Part shown: in pieces, positions 1-7,778 of the stretch | How the letters are laid out: the number at the start of each line of letters is the position of its first letter | Numbering within the stretch: the first letter of the stretch is position 1 | Source: Allobosea sp. 67-29 | GTDB lineage: Bacteria > Pseudomonadota > Alphaproteobacteria > Rhizobiales > Beijerinckiaceae | DNA: 64,000 nucleotides | Direction: 5' to 3' | Assembly (NCBI RefSeq): GCF_001898115.1 | Contig: NZ_MKSQ01000019.1 | Location: forward strand, 24,047-88,046 | Notes under the pieces: generated by a model | Databases searched by the model: none | Told to the model about the DNA's origin: nothing | What the model saw: the letters and a program-made list of their open reading frames with translations, nothing else | Translations under genes and position numbers: made by a program

Positions 1-274
1 TGACCTCTCGCTGGGGTGGGCTGGATGCCCTGCCTGAAACGACACGAGCCCCGCCGGGGCTGAACCTGCGGAGCTCGTGGGTGCGACGGTCTCGCCTGCA
101 TGCAGGCACAGTTCGTCACGGTGCATTTCTGGTGTGCCATGTGCCTCGAATTGCGCAAGGCCTTGGGGGCTAGGATCGACACTATCGACACTATCGACAG
201 AGGCGCGCACCGATGAGAGACCGAACTTGCCCGCCTCATACCCGCTGCTGCCATGATGCCGGCTCTTCCGCCAA
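1..274. other. Gene-free stretch with hairpin, palindrome and short tandem repeat
   Basis: I see no convincing gene here. There is a GC hairpin at 47-61 (AGCCCC, 3-nt loop, GGGGCT) without a T-tract. A perfect 14-bp palindrome, GCCTGCATGCAGGC, lies at 94-107. The 9-mer ATCGACACT is repeated almost three times at 175-200. The stretch is downstream of the leftward ParB-domain gene. Open frames reading off the left edge lack ribosome-binding sites and were not called. Confidence 0.5.
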
Positions 275-892
275 TCATGCGTCACCCTCCGTCTTGTGCG
301 AATCAGCGCCAGATCCCGCCGTGATCGTCGTGGAGCGGGCCTTCCGCTTCTTCCGAGCCCGCCGGGTCAGATCCTTGTCCGGGACGATGGTGCGGCCGCA
401 GCGGGAGCAGACCTCATCGGGTGTGTCATCCTCGGGCTTCTCCTCGTCGGCTTCCTCTTCGCCGGCGAGAATGGCCTCGAGCTCTCCATCCTCGAAGCCC
501 GTCGCCGAAAGGTCGAACCCGCTGGCCGACAAGGCCTCGATCTCGGCGCGGAGCAGTTCATCGTCCCAGCCGGCCTCCTCGGCCAGGCGGTTGTCGGCGA
601 TGACGTAGGCGCGGATCATCTCCTCGCTCCAGCCCCGGGCTATCGTCACCGGGATCTCGGCATAGCCGGCGAGCTCGGCCGCCATCACGCGGGCATGGCC
701 AGCGATGATCGTGCCGTTCTCGTCCACGAGGGGGCCGAAGGTGACGCCGAAGCGGCGCATCGAATCTGCGATCTTCTCGACCTGCTGCGCGGTATGGGTG
801 CGGGAATTCTGCGCATAGGGCAGGAGCTCGCGGACGCGCCGTGTTCCCCTTTCGAGCTCGGGCGGAAGTTCCGCCTTCTGGCGCCTGGTCAT
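275..892 (-). CDS. ParB N-terminal-domain phage protein
   Basis: A 205-residue protein whose residues about 15-110 match the ParB/sulfiredoxin-like nuclease fold. Visible marks are the NSRTH segment, the GTIIAGHARVMAA segment corresponding to the ParB GxxRxxA-type box, and the following VIADNRLAE. In this family such stand-alone ParB-like domains are common in phages beside DNA-modification, replication or packaging genes and may act as nucleases or CTP-binding switches; the activity here is unknown. Residues 135-165 are acidic, followed by a single CxxC (CSRCGR) and a basic tail. The start codon overlaps the stop of the upstream gene by 4 bases (ATGA). It is the last gene of the leftward operon in this window. 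Confidence 0.8.
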   Translation of the reverse strand: MTRRQKAELPPELERGTRRVRELLPYAQNSRTHTAQQVEKIADSMRRFGVTFGPLVDENGTIIAGHARVMAAELAGYAEIPVTIARGWSEEMIRAYVIADNRLAEEAGWDDELLRAEIEALSASGFDLSATGFEDGELEAILAGEEEADEEKPEDDTPDEVCSRCGRTIVPDKDLTRRARKKRKARSTTITAGSGADSHKTEGDA

Positions 893-1653
893 GGTTCCTT
901 CCTTCCCTTGGCGGCCTTCGCGCCCTTGGGCTTCTCCTCGGGCCCGCCGGTGACGACGCGCACGATCTCGACGGCGTTGACGTCATGCCCCCAGGCGGCC
1001 TTGGCGTTGCGGGCCTTGCGGCGCTTGGTGCGGTAGAAGCCACCGGCCCAGGCCATCTCGACCATGCCCTCGACGGCGAAGCGGATCTGATCCGGCGTCG
1101 CCAAGCCTTCGTCGCGGCAGCAGGCGGTCAGCGCTTTCCAGCGCCGTTCGCCCAGCGTGCCGCCGCCCATCGCGGCCTTGGCCCGCCTGATCTCGTTCTT
1201 GATGCCTTCGGCCTGATCGATCATGCGGCGGGCCTCATCGTCGACGAGCGCGTCGGACTTTCCCGCCGCCCGCAGCGCTTGCAGTTCCAGCGCGTTGAGC
1301 CGCATTCCACCGCCGCCGCGTTCGCCGGTCGAGGACGGCGGCGACCGCCGCAGCGCCAGCACGATCTCGTCATGGGCCTTCAGCCGATCGGCGAGCCAGC
1401 TGGCGGCATCGTACTCCTCAGGCCCTATTCGGACCGGCACATGCAGGACGAACATCAGGCCCAGCGTGGTGCCGAGCCGCGGATCCAGCACCCCCTGCGC
1501 GCCCAGCGCCCGGAAACGCTGAGCCTGAGCCTGCCGGGTTCCGGCCCTGTCCTGGATCAGGGCGCTGTCGAGGATGCGCCCGGCCCTGTCTCGCTTGACC
1601 TTGAGCGGGTCTTTCCGTTTCCGTCCCGTTCTCTTCGTCGTCGTCATCGTCAC
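889..1653 (-). CDS. Hypothetical phage protein, basic and alanine-rich
   Basis: A 254-residue protein I cannot assign to a family. Both termini are strongly basic (KRTGRKRK near the N terminus, KPKGAKAAKGRKEP at the C terminus), which suggests nucleic-acid association. A glycine-rich segment lies near residues 110-117 and a predicted helix around 135-160. GTG at 1653 is the longest start; an in-frame ATG at 1647 is equally plausible and neither has a strong ribosome-binding site. It overlaps the downstream ParB-domain gene by 4 bases, so the two are probably translationally coupled. Confidence 0.7.
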   Translation of the reverse strand: MTMTTTKRTGRKRKDPLKVKRDRAGRILDSALIQDRAGTRQAQAQRFRALGAQGVLDPRLGTTLGLMFVLHVPVRIGPEEYDAASWLADRLKAHDEIVLALRRSPPSSTGERGGGGMRLNALELQALRAAGKSDALVDDEARRMIDQAEGIKNEIRRAKAAMGGGTLGERRWKALTACCRDEGLATPDQIRFAVEGMVEMAWAGGFYRTKRRKARNAKAAWGHDVNAVEIVRVVTGGPEEKPKGAKAAKGRKEP

Positions 1654-1698
1654 CGCATCTGGTCGAAATGGCTCAGCCCCGAGTCTTTCCGATCGTGG

Positions 1699-2703
1699 TC
1701 AGGCCGCGGCCGGTCCGTCGCGGGTCCGCGGCATGGTCTCCGGCCGCCAGCCCGAAGGCGGGAAGCGCGTCGGCCGCCACCAGCCGGAACGGCCCTCATG
1801 ACGGGACGCCGACGGCATTCCGGGCTTGCCGGCCTCGCGATAGGCGCGGTCCCAGGCCGCGAATTCGGGAGTGCCGATGGCGATGAAGACCTGCTTCGCC
1901 GGCAGCGAAGTCGTGCTGTCGGAGGGGAAGTCGAGGAACAGCCGGTCGGAGAGATAGGTCTTCAGGTGGCTGCGCTTGCGGCCGCCGCGCTCCCGGCTGC
2001 GGACATAGGCGCCGGCAGCGGCGACGGCATGGCGGCGATCCGTCTCGACAAGGCGCTGGAACGCGGCCTCGGCCTGGATCCGGCTTTCGCCATCCTCCCA
2101 TGGCCAGGCCTCGGCGATCTCGTCGAACCGCGCCGGCGGCCGCGGGGGCTCGGCGATGACGTAGCCGCAGGCATCGAGAACCGAAGACGGAGCACACACA
2201 CCTTCTTTGGCCGCTGCCAGGAGCGGGGGTAAGGGGGTGTGGGATAGTTCTTGGTTATTCTCAGTTCTTATATACGCGTCCGGATTTGCCGGATGCGGCA
2301 AAGCCGGATGTGGCTCGGAACACTCCGGGAACAGATCGCCTTCATGGGGCTGGGCCACGTCCTGATTTTCCGGATGTGGCTCAGCCTCCGAAACACCAGC
2401 GCTAGGCGGCGATGCTTCGTCGAGCACAACATATTCGATCCCGCAATAGGCCTTGGTCACCTCGTCACGCTTGCGCTCGCGCGTGATCCAGCCGGCCTCG
2501 ACGAGCTCGCGGACAAGCTCATGCATCTTGTCGCGGCCAACTTTGAAGCGGCCGCGCAGATGCTCGACCGACAGTGACCAGTCCGAGGGCCGCGACCGCA
2601 GCCAGGCCAGCAAGCCCATCGCCGCGAGCGAGAGCCGCTCGTCGTCGAGCACCTCGTTTTCGAGGATCGTGAAGTTGCGTGTGCGGCGCCGGCGGATGAT
2701 CAT
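1699..2703 (-). CDS. Winged-helix replication-type phage protein
   Basis: A 334-residue protein. Residues about 1-85 form a winged-helix domain of the kind found in phage replication organisers: NFTILENEVLDDERLS, then LLAWLRSRPSDWSLS, then a recognition helix VGRDKMHELVRELVEAGW. A proline-rich, variable middle is followed by a conserved-looking C-terminal block (EFAAWDRAYREAGKPG, GWWRPTRFPP) that recurs in phage helix-turn-helix proteins of this type. A replication-initiation or helicase-loading role is inferred, not shown. I chose ATG 2703 because GAGGG lies just upstream; two earlier in-frame ATGs (2727, 2775) have no ribosome-binding site and overlap the operator palindromes at 2720-2768. 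It is divergent from hicA. Confidence 0.75.
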   Translation of the reverse strand: MIIRRRRTRNFTILENEVLDDERLSLAAMGLLAWLRSRPSDWSLSVEHLRGRFKVGRDKMHELVRELVEAGWITRERKRDEVTKAYCGIEYVVLDEASPPSAGVSEAEPHPENQDVAQPHEGDLFPECSEPHPALPHPANPDAYIRTENNQELSHTPLPPLLAAAKEGVCAPSSVLDACGYVIAEPPRPPARFDEIAEAWPWEDGESRIQAEAAFQRLVETDRRHAVAAAGAYVRSRERGGRKRSHLKTYLSDRLFLDFPSDSTTSLPAKQVFIAIGTPEFAAWDRAYREAGKPGMPSASRHEGRSGWWRPTRFPPSGWRPETMPRTRDGPAAA

Positions 2704-2719
2704 GCCGCCCTCAGAAGCG

Positions 2720-2801
2720 TCGTACATTTTTGTCCGATCCGACTTGACTTTCGGACATTTTTGTACGATACACACCTCATCGCAATCGGAGATGAGGTGT
2801 G
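2720..2801 (+). promoter_or_regulatory. hicA promoter with two palindromic operators and an inverted repeat
   Basis: A sigma70-type promoter, TTGACT (2744-2749), 17-bp spacer, GATACA (2767-2772), points at hicA. Two 18-bp palindromes of form TCGKACA-TTTT-TGTMCGA lie at 2720-2737 and 2751-2768, 31 bp apart centre to centre; the second fills the promoter spacer. A third element is a perfect inverted repeat with 11-bp arms, CACACCTCATC (2771-2781) and GATGAGGTGTG (2791-2801), which ends on the hicA GTG start codon. HicB antitoxins with C-terminal helix-turn-helix domains are known to autoregulate, so HicB binding is the simplest reading. The first palindrome also lies just upstream of the divergent replication-type gene. 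Confidence 0.65.
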
Positions 2802-3002
2802 AATAGAGATCAGCTTGTCCGGGCCCTTCGGCGCTATTGTCGGAAGCGAGGCATTTCCATCGCTGTCGACAAGAAGAAAGGAAACGGCTCCCACTACAGG
2901 ATCACGGTCGCTGACCGAATTTCGACCCTGCAGATGGACCTGAACCCCGGCAGAATCGAGCGCTTCCTGAAACAACTCGGGATCGACCCCGCCGACCTCT
3001 AG
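2799..3002 (+). CDS. hicA: HicA-family toxin
   Basis: A 67-residue basic protein of the HicA (double-stranded-RNA-binding-like fold) family, known as translation-inhibiting mRNA interferases. The catalytic-histidine region is visible as KKGNGSHYRI, matching the family's G-S-H signature, and the C-terminal LNPGRIERFLKQLGI resembles the usual terminal helix. Translation starts at GTG 2799, inside the right arm of an inverted repeat. The gene is followed 102 bases later by hicB, giving the standard toxin-first order. The pair sits within an otherwise leftward phage operon and has its own promoter. Confidence 0.88.
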   Translation: MNRDQLVRALRRYCRKRGISIAVDKKKGNGSHYRITVADRISTLQMDLNPGRIERFLKQLGIDPADL

Positions 3003-3104
3003 TCGGCGGGAGTTCCGGGTGGCCTCTAGAGGACAAGGCTGGGAAGCAAATCGATGATCAATGTTCGACCCCTCGGATCCACAACACAGAGGAGTACTGA
3101 ATGG

Positions 3105-3533
3105 ATGGCTTGGTTTATGTTCGCCACGGCGATCACCCGCGAGGGTGACGATTACGTGGTGAGCGTGCGCGATCTTCCGGAGGTTGTGACCTCCGGCTCT
3201 TCCATCGAGGAGGCGATCGCGCTTGCAGCGGATGCGATCGAGGTCGCTGTCGTCGGTCGTATGGACGACGATATGGAGATCCCGGTTCCTTCGGCCTTGC
3301 AGCCCGGCGAGCGCGCAATCGCGTTGCCCGCCACGCTGGCCGCCAAGGCGGCTGTGTATGAAGCCTGGAAGGCAAGCGGTCTCAAGAAGACCGAATTCGC
3401 CAAGAAGCTTCATCGCAATGAGGGCGAGGTGCGCCGTATTCTCAATCCGCGCCACGGCACCAAGCTGGACCAACTCGACGAAGCAGCCCGTGCTCTGGGC
3501 GGTCGTCTGGTGGTCAGCTTCGAGCCGGCTTGA
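3105..3533 (+). CDS. hicB: HicB-family antitoxin with C-terminal helix-turn-helix
   Basis: A protein of about 142 residues. The N-terminal part (FATAITREGDDYVVSVRDLPEV followed by GSSIEEAIALAADAIE) is the partly degraded RNase-H-like HicB fold that neutralises HicA. The C-terminal 60 residues (SGLKKTEFAKKLHRNEGEVRRIL) form a helix-turn-helix expected to bind the operon's operators. I start at ATG 3105 because GAGGAG is about ten bases upstream and the HicB fold begins shortly after; ATG 3117 is also possible and ATG 3054 gives an N-terminal extension unlike the family. A strong terminator follows at 3562. Confidence 0.88.
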   Translation: MAWFMFATAITREGDDYVVSVRDLPEVVTSGSSIEEAIALAADAIEVAVVGRMDDDMEIPVPSALQPGERAIALPATLAAKAAVYEAWKASGLKKTEFAKKLHRNEGEVRRILNPRHGTKLDQLDEAARALGGRLVVSFEPA

Positions 3534-3561
3534 ATACCGGAGTTTTAACCGGAGCAAGATG

Positions 3562-3593
3562 GGGCCCGCCGGGTGCAACCGGCGGGCCCTTTC
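3562..3593 (+). terminator. Rho-independent terminator after hicAB
   Basis: A perfect 11-bp stem (GGGCCCGCCGG at 3562-3572, CCGGCGGGCCC at 3579-3589) with the 6-base loop GTGCAA is followed by TTTCGTT. It lies 29 bases after the hicB stop codon and isolates the toxin-antitoxin transcript from the leftward operon. Confidence 0.85.
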
Positions 3594-3610
3594 GTTCGCA
3601 GAGGGCGGCC

Positions 3611-3763
3611 TCATGAAACCGCCCCGCAATCGCAGCGCCACATCAACACCGACCAGAAGCCGTGCACGCGACCGAGATCGCCGACGATCATCCAGCCGCG
3701 GCGATGATAGGCATCGACCTTGGGGTGAGGGACGTAGCGGAAAAGACCTGTGCGGATCTTCAC
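3611..3763 (-). CDS. Small hypothetical phage protein (50 aa)
   Basis: A 50-residue protein beginning at GTG 3763 with a good ribosome-binding site (GGAGGG, 7 bases upstream). It reads MKIRTGLFRYVPHPKVDAYH and then a Trp-rich stretch ending WRCDCGAVS, giving two cysteines spaced CxC at the C terminus. Its composition is protein-like and it fills the gap between the hicAB terminator and the membrane-protein gene, on the leftward strand of the main operon. I do not know its function. The CxC ending could bind a metal, but one pair is not enough evidence. Confidence 0.65.
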   Translation of the reverse strand: MKIRTGLFRYVPHPKVDAYHRRGWMIVGDLGRVHGFWSVLMWRCDCGAVS

Positions 3764-3816
3764 ACGCGCGCCCTCCGCGGATTGATCACGTCACGCCGGA
3801 CCGGCACGGTGGGGAC

Positions 3817-4590
3817 ATGCAGAGGCCAACCCGGGAAATGCTCGTCGCCAGCGCGATCGTGCTGTGCCTGGCGGCCGCGCTTCATCTCTATGTCTGGCTC
3901 GAGCCGGCCTGCAGCATCGAGAGCCGCCGCATCGTGATGAAAGCGGCCGGCGGCGTCGGCTGCTTTGAATTCTGGCTGAACCGCTATCAATCGCTGATCG
4001 GCAGCATTCTGACGACGGCGATCGCCGGCGCCACGCTGCTTTGGGTCGCCCGCCAGTTCGATGCATCCCGCCGCCAGACAGCCATCGCCGGCGCCACGGT
4101 GCTGCGGCTTCGCGTTGCCGAGTTGAACTGCGAGCGCGCCTTGGTCCAAAGGATCCTCGACCTTCTCCGGCAGATCTCGCCCGCCCCGCAGGACGTCAGC
4201 GGCCCCATACCCATGGTCGCCCTCAACCAGGTCAGAGAACGGCTGGTGTCGGGCTGGGACGAACTGGCAGAGTGTCTTCGCGAGATGCAGACCTTTGATC
4301 TTGCGGGTGATGCTTCGCTGGCCGCCGCGCCGCGGAAGATCGTTCTCAACCTGCTCTTCAGCATGCAGACGAACCTTACGCTGGGGCTTGCGGCGATTGC
4401 CGAGATTCAGCGAAACGGGATCTGGCAGGATTCTCCCGTCCGCGATCGGCTCTACAAACATTGGAGCGGCAATGTCCGCCGGGCTCACGAAGCCGGCGAT
4501 TTCCTCCGCCAGATGGATGGAGCCTTGCGTTCCGAGATTGCCACGACGCTGAAGCACATTCAGGCCTTCGAGCGAACGGCGATAAGCTGA
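3817..4590 (+). CDS. Two-helix membrane protein, possible prophage moron
   Basis: A 257-residue protein with an N-terminal membrane helix (residues about 8-26, LVASAIVLCLAAALHLYVWL) and a second near residues 50-72 (SLIGSILTTAIAGATLLWVA), followed by a long soluble, helix-rich C-terminal domain of about 180 residues. Two helices with a large cytoplasmic tail is an architecture seen in phage exclusion proteins and in signalling proteins, but no family is recognised. GGGG lies 3 bases upstream of ATG 3817; ATG 3838 is an alternative. The gene runs against the flanking leftward operon and converges with the next gene, 11 bases apart. It may be expressed during lysogeny; that is inference. Confidence 0.7.
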   Translation: MQRPTREMLVASAIVLCLAAALHLYVWLEPACSIESRRIVMKAAGGVGCFEFWLNRYQSLIGSILTTAIAGATLLWVARQFDASRRQTAIAGATVLRLRVAELNCERALVQRILDLLRQISPAPQDVSGPIPMVALNQVRERLVSGWDELAECLREMQTFDLAGDASLAAAPRKIVLNLLFSMQTNLTLGLAAIAEIQRNGIWQDSPVRDRLYKHWSGNVRRAHEAGDFLRQMDGALRSEIATTLKHIQAFERTAIS

Positions 4591-4601
4591 CGAACTGGAG
4601 G

Positions 4602-5390
4602 TCACATCAGCCTCCCGAACTCGCCTGCGGGCTCGGCCGGCTTCCAGTCGTCGTATAGCGCAGCGATCTCGTCGAAATTTCGCGGATGCTGCCGCTTGAA
4701 GTCCGGCCAGTGCGGCCCGGATCGCCAGGCGCCATCGATGGCGACGAGCCATTGATTGTCGAGGAAGCGGCGATGATCGATCTCGAGGTGCTTGAAGTCC
4801 TGGCGGCATAGCCAGCCACGCTTCTCCAGGACGACGGCGAGCTTGAGCGCCTTGACCTTCCATGCGGTGAGCTGCAGCGGTGATTTCACGCCGGCGGCGA
4901 CATCCGGCACGACGGGAGGCAACGCTTCCCGGCTGACCGGCAGCATCTGAGGCCAGTCGCTGGTCCAGCGATCCCACTCGTCGATGTCCTGGCGGGGAAC
5001 CTCTGGGCGGACGCGGCCGTCCTCATCGAGCGTGACGACCTGGATGCCCGCGCGCTGGCAGAAAAGGTGATGCAGCGCCGACCCGGTCCCTTCCGGGACG
5101 AGCACAGCCCGGCAATCCGGCCCGGGCAAGCACGCCATATGGCGGCTTTCCAGCGCCTGCAGGATGACGTCGTCGTTGAGCCTGAGCTTGGCCTGGATAC
5201 CGATCTGGAATCCGTCGCGCTCTCGTACCAGCAGGATGTCCCAGCCAGCCGTCTCGGGATAGGCGATCCACCCTGTCGGCTTCGGCCCTTGGCGTTCCCA
5301 GCCGGGGCGTGCGACGGCGCCGGTGGCGATCGCGATGAACTGGGCGCACATCGCGGCTTCGCTGGCGAATTTGGCGACGCGGCGCTTCAT
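4602..5390 (-). CDS. Hypothetical protein with PD-(D/E)xK-like core
   Basis: A 262-residue protein. Around residues 45-80 it reads WIAYPETAGWDILLV, a short turn, then GIQAKLRLNDDVILQALES. This resembles the D...(E/Q)xK core of restriction-like and Holliday-junction nucleases, followed by a helix. The C-terminal half (WKVKALKLAVVLEKRGWLCRQDFKHLEI and onward) looks helical, with a conserved-looking WPDFKRQHPR segment. The nuclease reading rests on one short motif and is tentative. ATG 5390 overlaps the stop of the upstream helix-turn-helix gene by 4 bases, which fixes the start. Confidence 0.65.
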   Translation of the reverse strand: MKRRVAKFASEAAMCAQFIAIATGAVARPGWERQGPKPTGWIAYPETAGWDILLVRERDGFQIGIQAKLRLNDDVILQALESRHMACLPGPDCRAVLVPEGTGSALHHLFCQRAGIQVVTLDEDGRVRPEVPRQDIDEWDRWTSDWPQMLPVSREALPPVVPDVAAGVKSPLQLTAWKVKALKLAVVLEKRGWLCRQDFKHLEIDHRRFLDNQWLVAIDGAWRSGPHWPDFKRQHPRNFDEIAALYDDWKPAEPAGEFGRLM

Positions 5391-5593
5391 CGAGGCTCGC
5401 CGCTCCCAGCCAGCTGCTTGCTGAATCGATTGGGTTTCCGCAGGGCGATGCCGCTGCGCCGCGCCAACAGTCCGGGATAGGAGGGATCGACGCCGAACGC
5501 CGCGGCGATCGCCCTGACCGGCTCCACTCCGGCGCTGTAGCGACGCAGCATCTCGCTGGCCTGTTCCTCCGAGAGATACCGGCGCTTCTTCAT
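5387..5593 (-). CDS. Small helix-turn-helix protein (copy 2 of tandem pair)
   Basis: A 68-residue basic protein with one helix-turn-helix: LRRYSAGVEPVRAIAAAFGV, then PSYPGLLARRSGIALRKP. It is clearly paralogous to the next gene upstream (5590-5940): both share RRYxxGxxPxxAIAAxFGV followed by YPxxLAxRxGxxLRxP. It is coupled by 4-base overlaps to both neighbours. DNA binding is inferred from the fold. Confidence 0.7.
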   Translation of the reverse strand: MKKRRYLSEEQASEMLRRYSAGVEPVRAIAAAFGVDPSYPGLLARRSGIALRKPNRFSKQLAGSGEPR

Positions 5594-5940
5594 GGCGCGG
5601 CCTGCGCGGCGGCGACGAGTTCATCCAGCCCGAGGTCGAGATCCGCGGCGATCAGCAGCATCGGTTCGCCGGCGAGCAGGCGCCCGCGGATGTCGGCCGG
5701 ATCGGCAGCACGGCGCGGCGCCATGTCAGCCTCCGGCTTCCAGGACATCAGCGACCGCTTGGCGCGCAGAGCGCTCGATTTTCCCGGCTGCCTCAACGGC
5801 ACGCCGCGCCGTTTCGCCAGCTTGGCTGGATAGCCGATGCTGACGCCGAAGCCAGCGGCGATCGCGGCAATGGGCTCGCCGGTCTGATACCGGCGAACGA
5901 TCTCGGCCTTGACGCTGTCGGCGACGGGCTGGACGATCAT
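5590..5940 (-). CDS. Helix-turn-helix protein (copy 1 of tandem pair)
   Basis: A 116-residue protein starting at ATG 5940, which overlaps the stop of the ParB-like gene by 4 bases. Residues about 10-55 (IVRRYQTGEPIAAIAAGFGV, then GYPAKLAKRRGVPLRQP) form a helix-turn-helix nearly superimposable on the whole of the downstream 68-residue protein. The remaining 60 residues contain a second short helical unit (DPADIRGRLLAGEPMLLIAA) that may be a further degenerate copy. It probably binds DNA alongside the ParB-like protein. Confidence 0.7.
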   Translation of the reverse strand: MIVQPVADSVKAEIVRRYQTGEPIAAIAAGFGVSIGYPAKLAKRRGVPLRQPGKSSALRAKRSLMSWKPEADMAPRRAADPADIRGRLLAGEPMLLIAADLDLGLDELVAAAQAAP

Positions 5941-7778
5941 GCCGTCTCTCCCGGCATCGTCTGAGGCTGATAGTGCACGGTCCGCAGCGGCCCGGGCAGC
6001 CACCCGGTCGCGGTGGCGAGCTCCGTCGCCCGCTCCGCAAGCTCCGCCTTCTTGCCCTTGATCGTACCGGCCCCGGCCTCCTCGGCAGCGGCTTTCGCCA
6101 CCGCGCCCGGGGCCTGCGCGAAGAACCGGCCGGGATCGAAGGCCTTCGTCACCGCCGCGCGAAAAGCGTCCGGCGCGATCGCCGCGACCAGGACGTCGCG
6201 GCCGCTGGCGAGCTTCGGATCCATATCGACCTGCGAACGGCGGGTTTCGAGCGCGCCGGCGACGGCCTTCGCGAATTCGACGAGCAGCTGCTCGCGGTCC
6301 AGAGCGGCAAGCTCGGCGAACCGGTCGGTGAAGCTGAAATCGTGATACAGCAGCTTCCGACGCGGCGAGCCGTCCTGCTGCAGCCGGACCGGCGAGCCCC
6401 AGCGCGAGGCGGTGAGCCCGGCGATCGCGGCACGCAGCGCCAGGACCGGATCCGCGACCAGGCATTCCGCGATGACGTCACCGAGGTCGTCGGAGAGGTT
6501 TTCGGAAAGCCCCCTCGGCAGATCCGGGCCGGTATCTTCCGCCGCGGTGCTGGCGGAGGAATCGGCCTCCTCGTCATCCGCATCGGCGAAATTGCCATCC
6601 GCATCGCCGTGCTCGTTGCCGGTATCGTCCTCGTCGTCGATTTCTTCGCCGTCTTCCGAGTCGACCTGGGCCGGCCGCAGCCGCAGGACATCGAGCTCGA
6701 CGGAGCCGTCCCGCTGGATCTCGATGATCACGCCCGATGCCGCGCGGGCGGCTGCATCGTCCGCGGCGCGCCTGGTCGCCGCCTGAGTGGCATTCCAGCC
6801 GGCATTGCCGCCCCTCTTCGCCGCGGCCTTCTCCTCGTCGGTCATCCAGCGATCGAGCGGGAGACGGGCCCAGAGATAGCTGCGCTCGACTTCGCCGCGA
6901 TGGACCGCGAAGGCCCAGCCCTTGCCGAGGAGCTCCTGCTTCAGCACCTCGACCTTCTCCGACCACAGCCGGGACAGGATGTCGGGCGCCTCGACGAGGA
7001 CGATGTCGCCGAAGAGATCCTCGCGCAGCGTTCCGCCGGCGGCGAGATAGGCTTCCCTGCCGACGAAGCTCATGGCTGAGGAATTCGCCTGCTCCCGCCC
7101 GGCCCGCAGGATCCGGGAGACCTCCCATTCGTTCCAGTGGCTCTTGCTCTTCAGCCCGGCGGCAAGCGCCTCGCGCTGGACGTCGTGGTCGTCGCAGAGC
7201 GTGAAGGCTTCCGCCTTTTCCTGGCCGATCCGGCCGTCGCGCCAGGCCTTGCGGACCTCCGGAGCCAGGCCGCCGAGGGCGAGGCGCTGACGGACCTGTC
7301 GTTCCTTCAAGCCGAAGCGATCGGCGATCTCGGCGACGGCGAGCCCGGAATCCTGTAGGTCCCGGAACGCCTCGAACTCGTCGACGGGGTGCAGCTGCAC
7401 CCGCATCACGTTTTCCGTCAGGCTGATCTCATGGAGATCCCGGGCGGCAGCGAAGGTCACCCGGACGGGGTGGTCCTTCGGTATCGTACCGCGCTTCGCC
7501 AGGAGCTTCAGCGCCTTCAGCCGGCGGTTGCCGGCGCCGACCTTGTAGCGGCCTCCCGCCGTCGCGACGACGAGCGGCTGCAGAAGGCCCCGATGCGCGA
7601 TGGAAGCCGCGAGTGCCTCGATCTCGACTTTCGAGGCCGAGGTCCTGACATTGTCGTCACCGCCTTCGTCGAGGCGGTCGAGCGGCACGGTGGTGTCGTC
7701 GGGCAGTGGCGGCGGTATCTCGAGGGCGTCGTCGGCGGCCTTCGGCCAGACGTCTTCCTGGAAGTCGGCATCGATCAT
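5937..7778 (-). CDS. ParB/RepB/Spo0J-family protein
   Basis: A 613-residue protein, about twice the length of chromosomal ParB. Residues about 25-130 are the ParB N-terminal CTPase/nuclease domain: VPLDRLDEG, NVRTSASKVEIEALAASI, and the box GGRYKVGAGNRRLKALKLL. Residues about 115-190 hold the ParB helix-turn-helix (SLTENVMRVQLHPVDEFEAF, IADRFGLKERQVRQRLALG). A very acidic linker lies near residue 410 and a C-terminal domain of about 180 residues is unassigned. No ParA partner is visible, so segregation is doubtful; similar long ParB-like proteins on phages and plasmids may regulate or help replication. Overlaps of 4 bases at both ends couple it to its neighbours. Confidence 0.85.
   Translation of the reverse strand: MIDADFQEDVWPKAADDALEIPPPLPDDTTVPLDRLDEGGDDNVRTSASKVEIEALAASIAHRGLLQPLVVATAGGRYKVGAGNRRLKALKLLAKRGTIPKDHPVRVTFAAARDLHEISLTENVMRVQLHPVDEFEAFRDLQDSGLAVAEIADRFGLKERQVRQRLALGGLAPEVRKAWRDGRIGQEKAEAFTLCDDHDVQREALAAGLKSKSHWNEWEVSRILRAGREQANSSAMSFVGREAYLAAGGTLREDLFGDIVLVEAPDILSRLWSEKVEVLKQELLGKGWAFAVHRGEVERSYLWARLPLDRWMTDEEKAAAKRGGNAGWNATQAATRRAADDAAARAASGVIIEIQRDGSVELDVLRLRPAQVDSEDGEEIDDEDDTGNEHGDADGNFADADDEEADSSASTAAEDTGPDLPRGLSENLSDDLGDVIAECLVADPVLALRAAIAGLTASRWGSPVRLQQDGSPRRKLLYHDFSFTDRFAELAALDREQLLVEFAKAVAGALETRRSQVDMDPKLASGRDVLVAAIAPDAFRAAVTKAFDPGRFFAQAPGAVAKAAAEEAGAGTIKGKKAELAERATELATATGWLPGPLRTVHYQPQTMPGETA

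Noticed and set aside
1..255. Leftward open frames running off the left edge (starts at 255 and 126)
   Set aside because: No ribosome-binding site and unconvincing composition; cannot be judged without sequence to the left.
841..2232. A 463-codon rightward open frame
   Set aside because: Antisense to two coupled phage genes that have better starts and protein-like composition.
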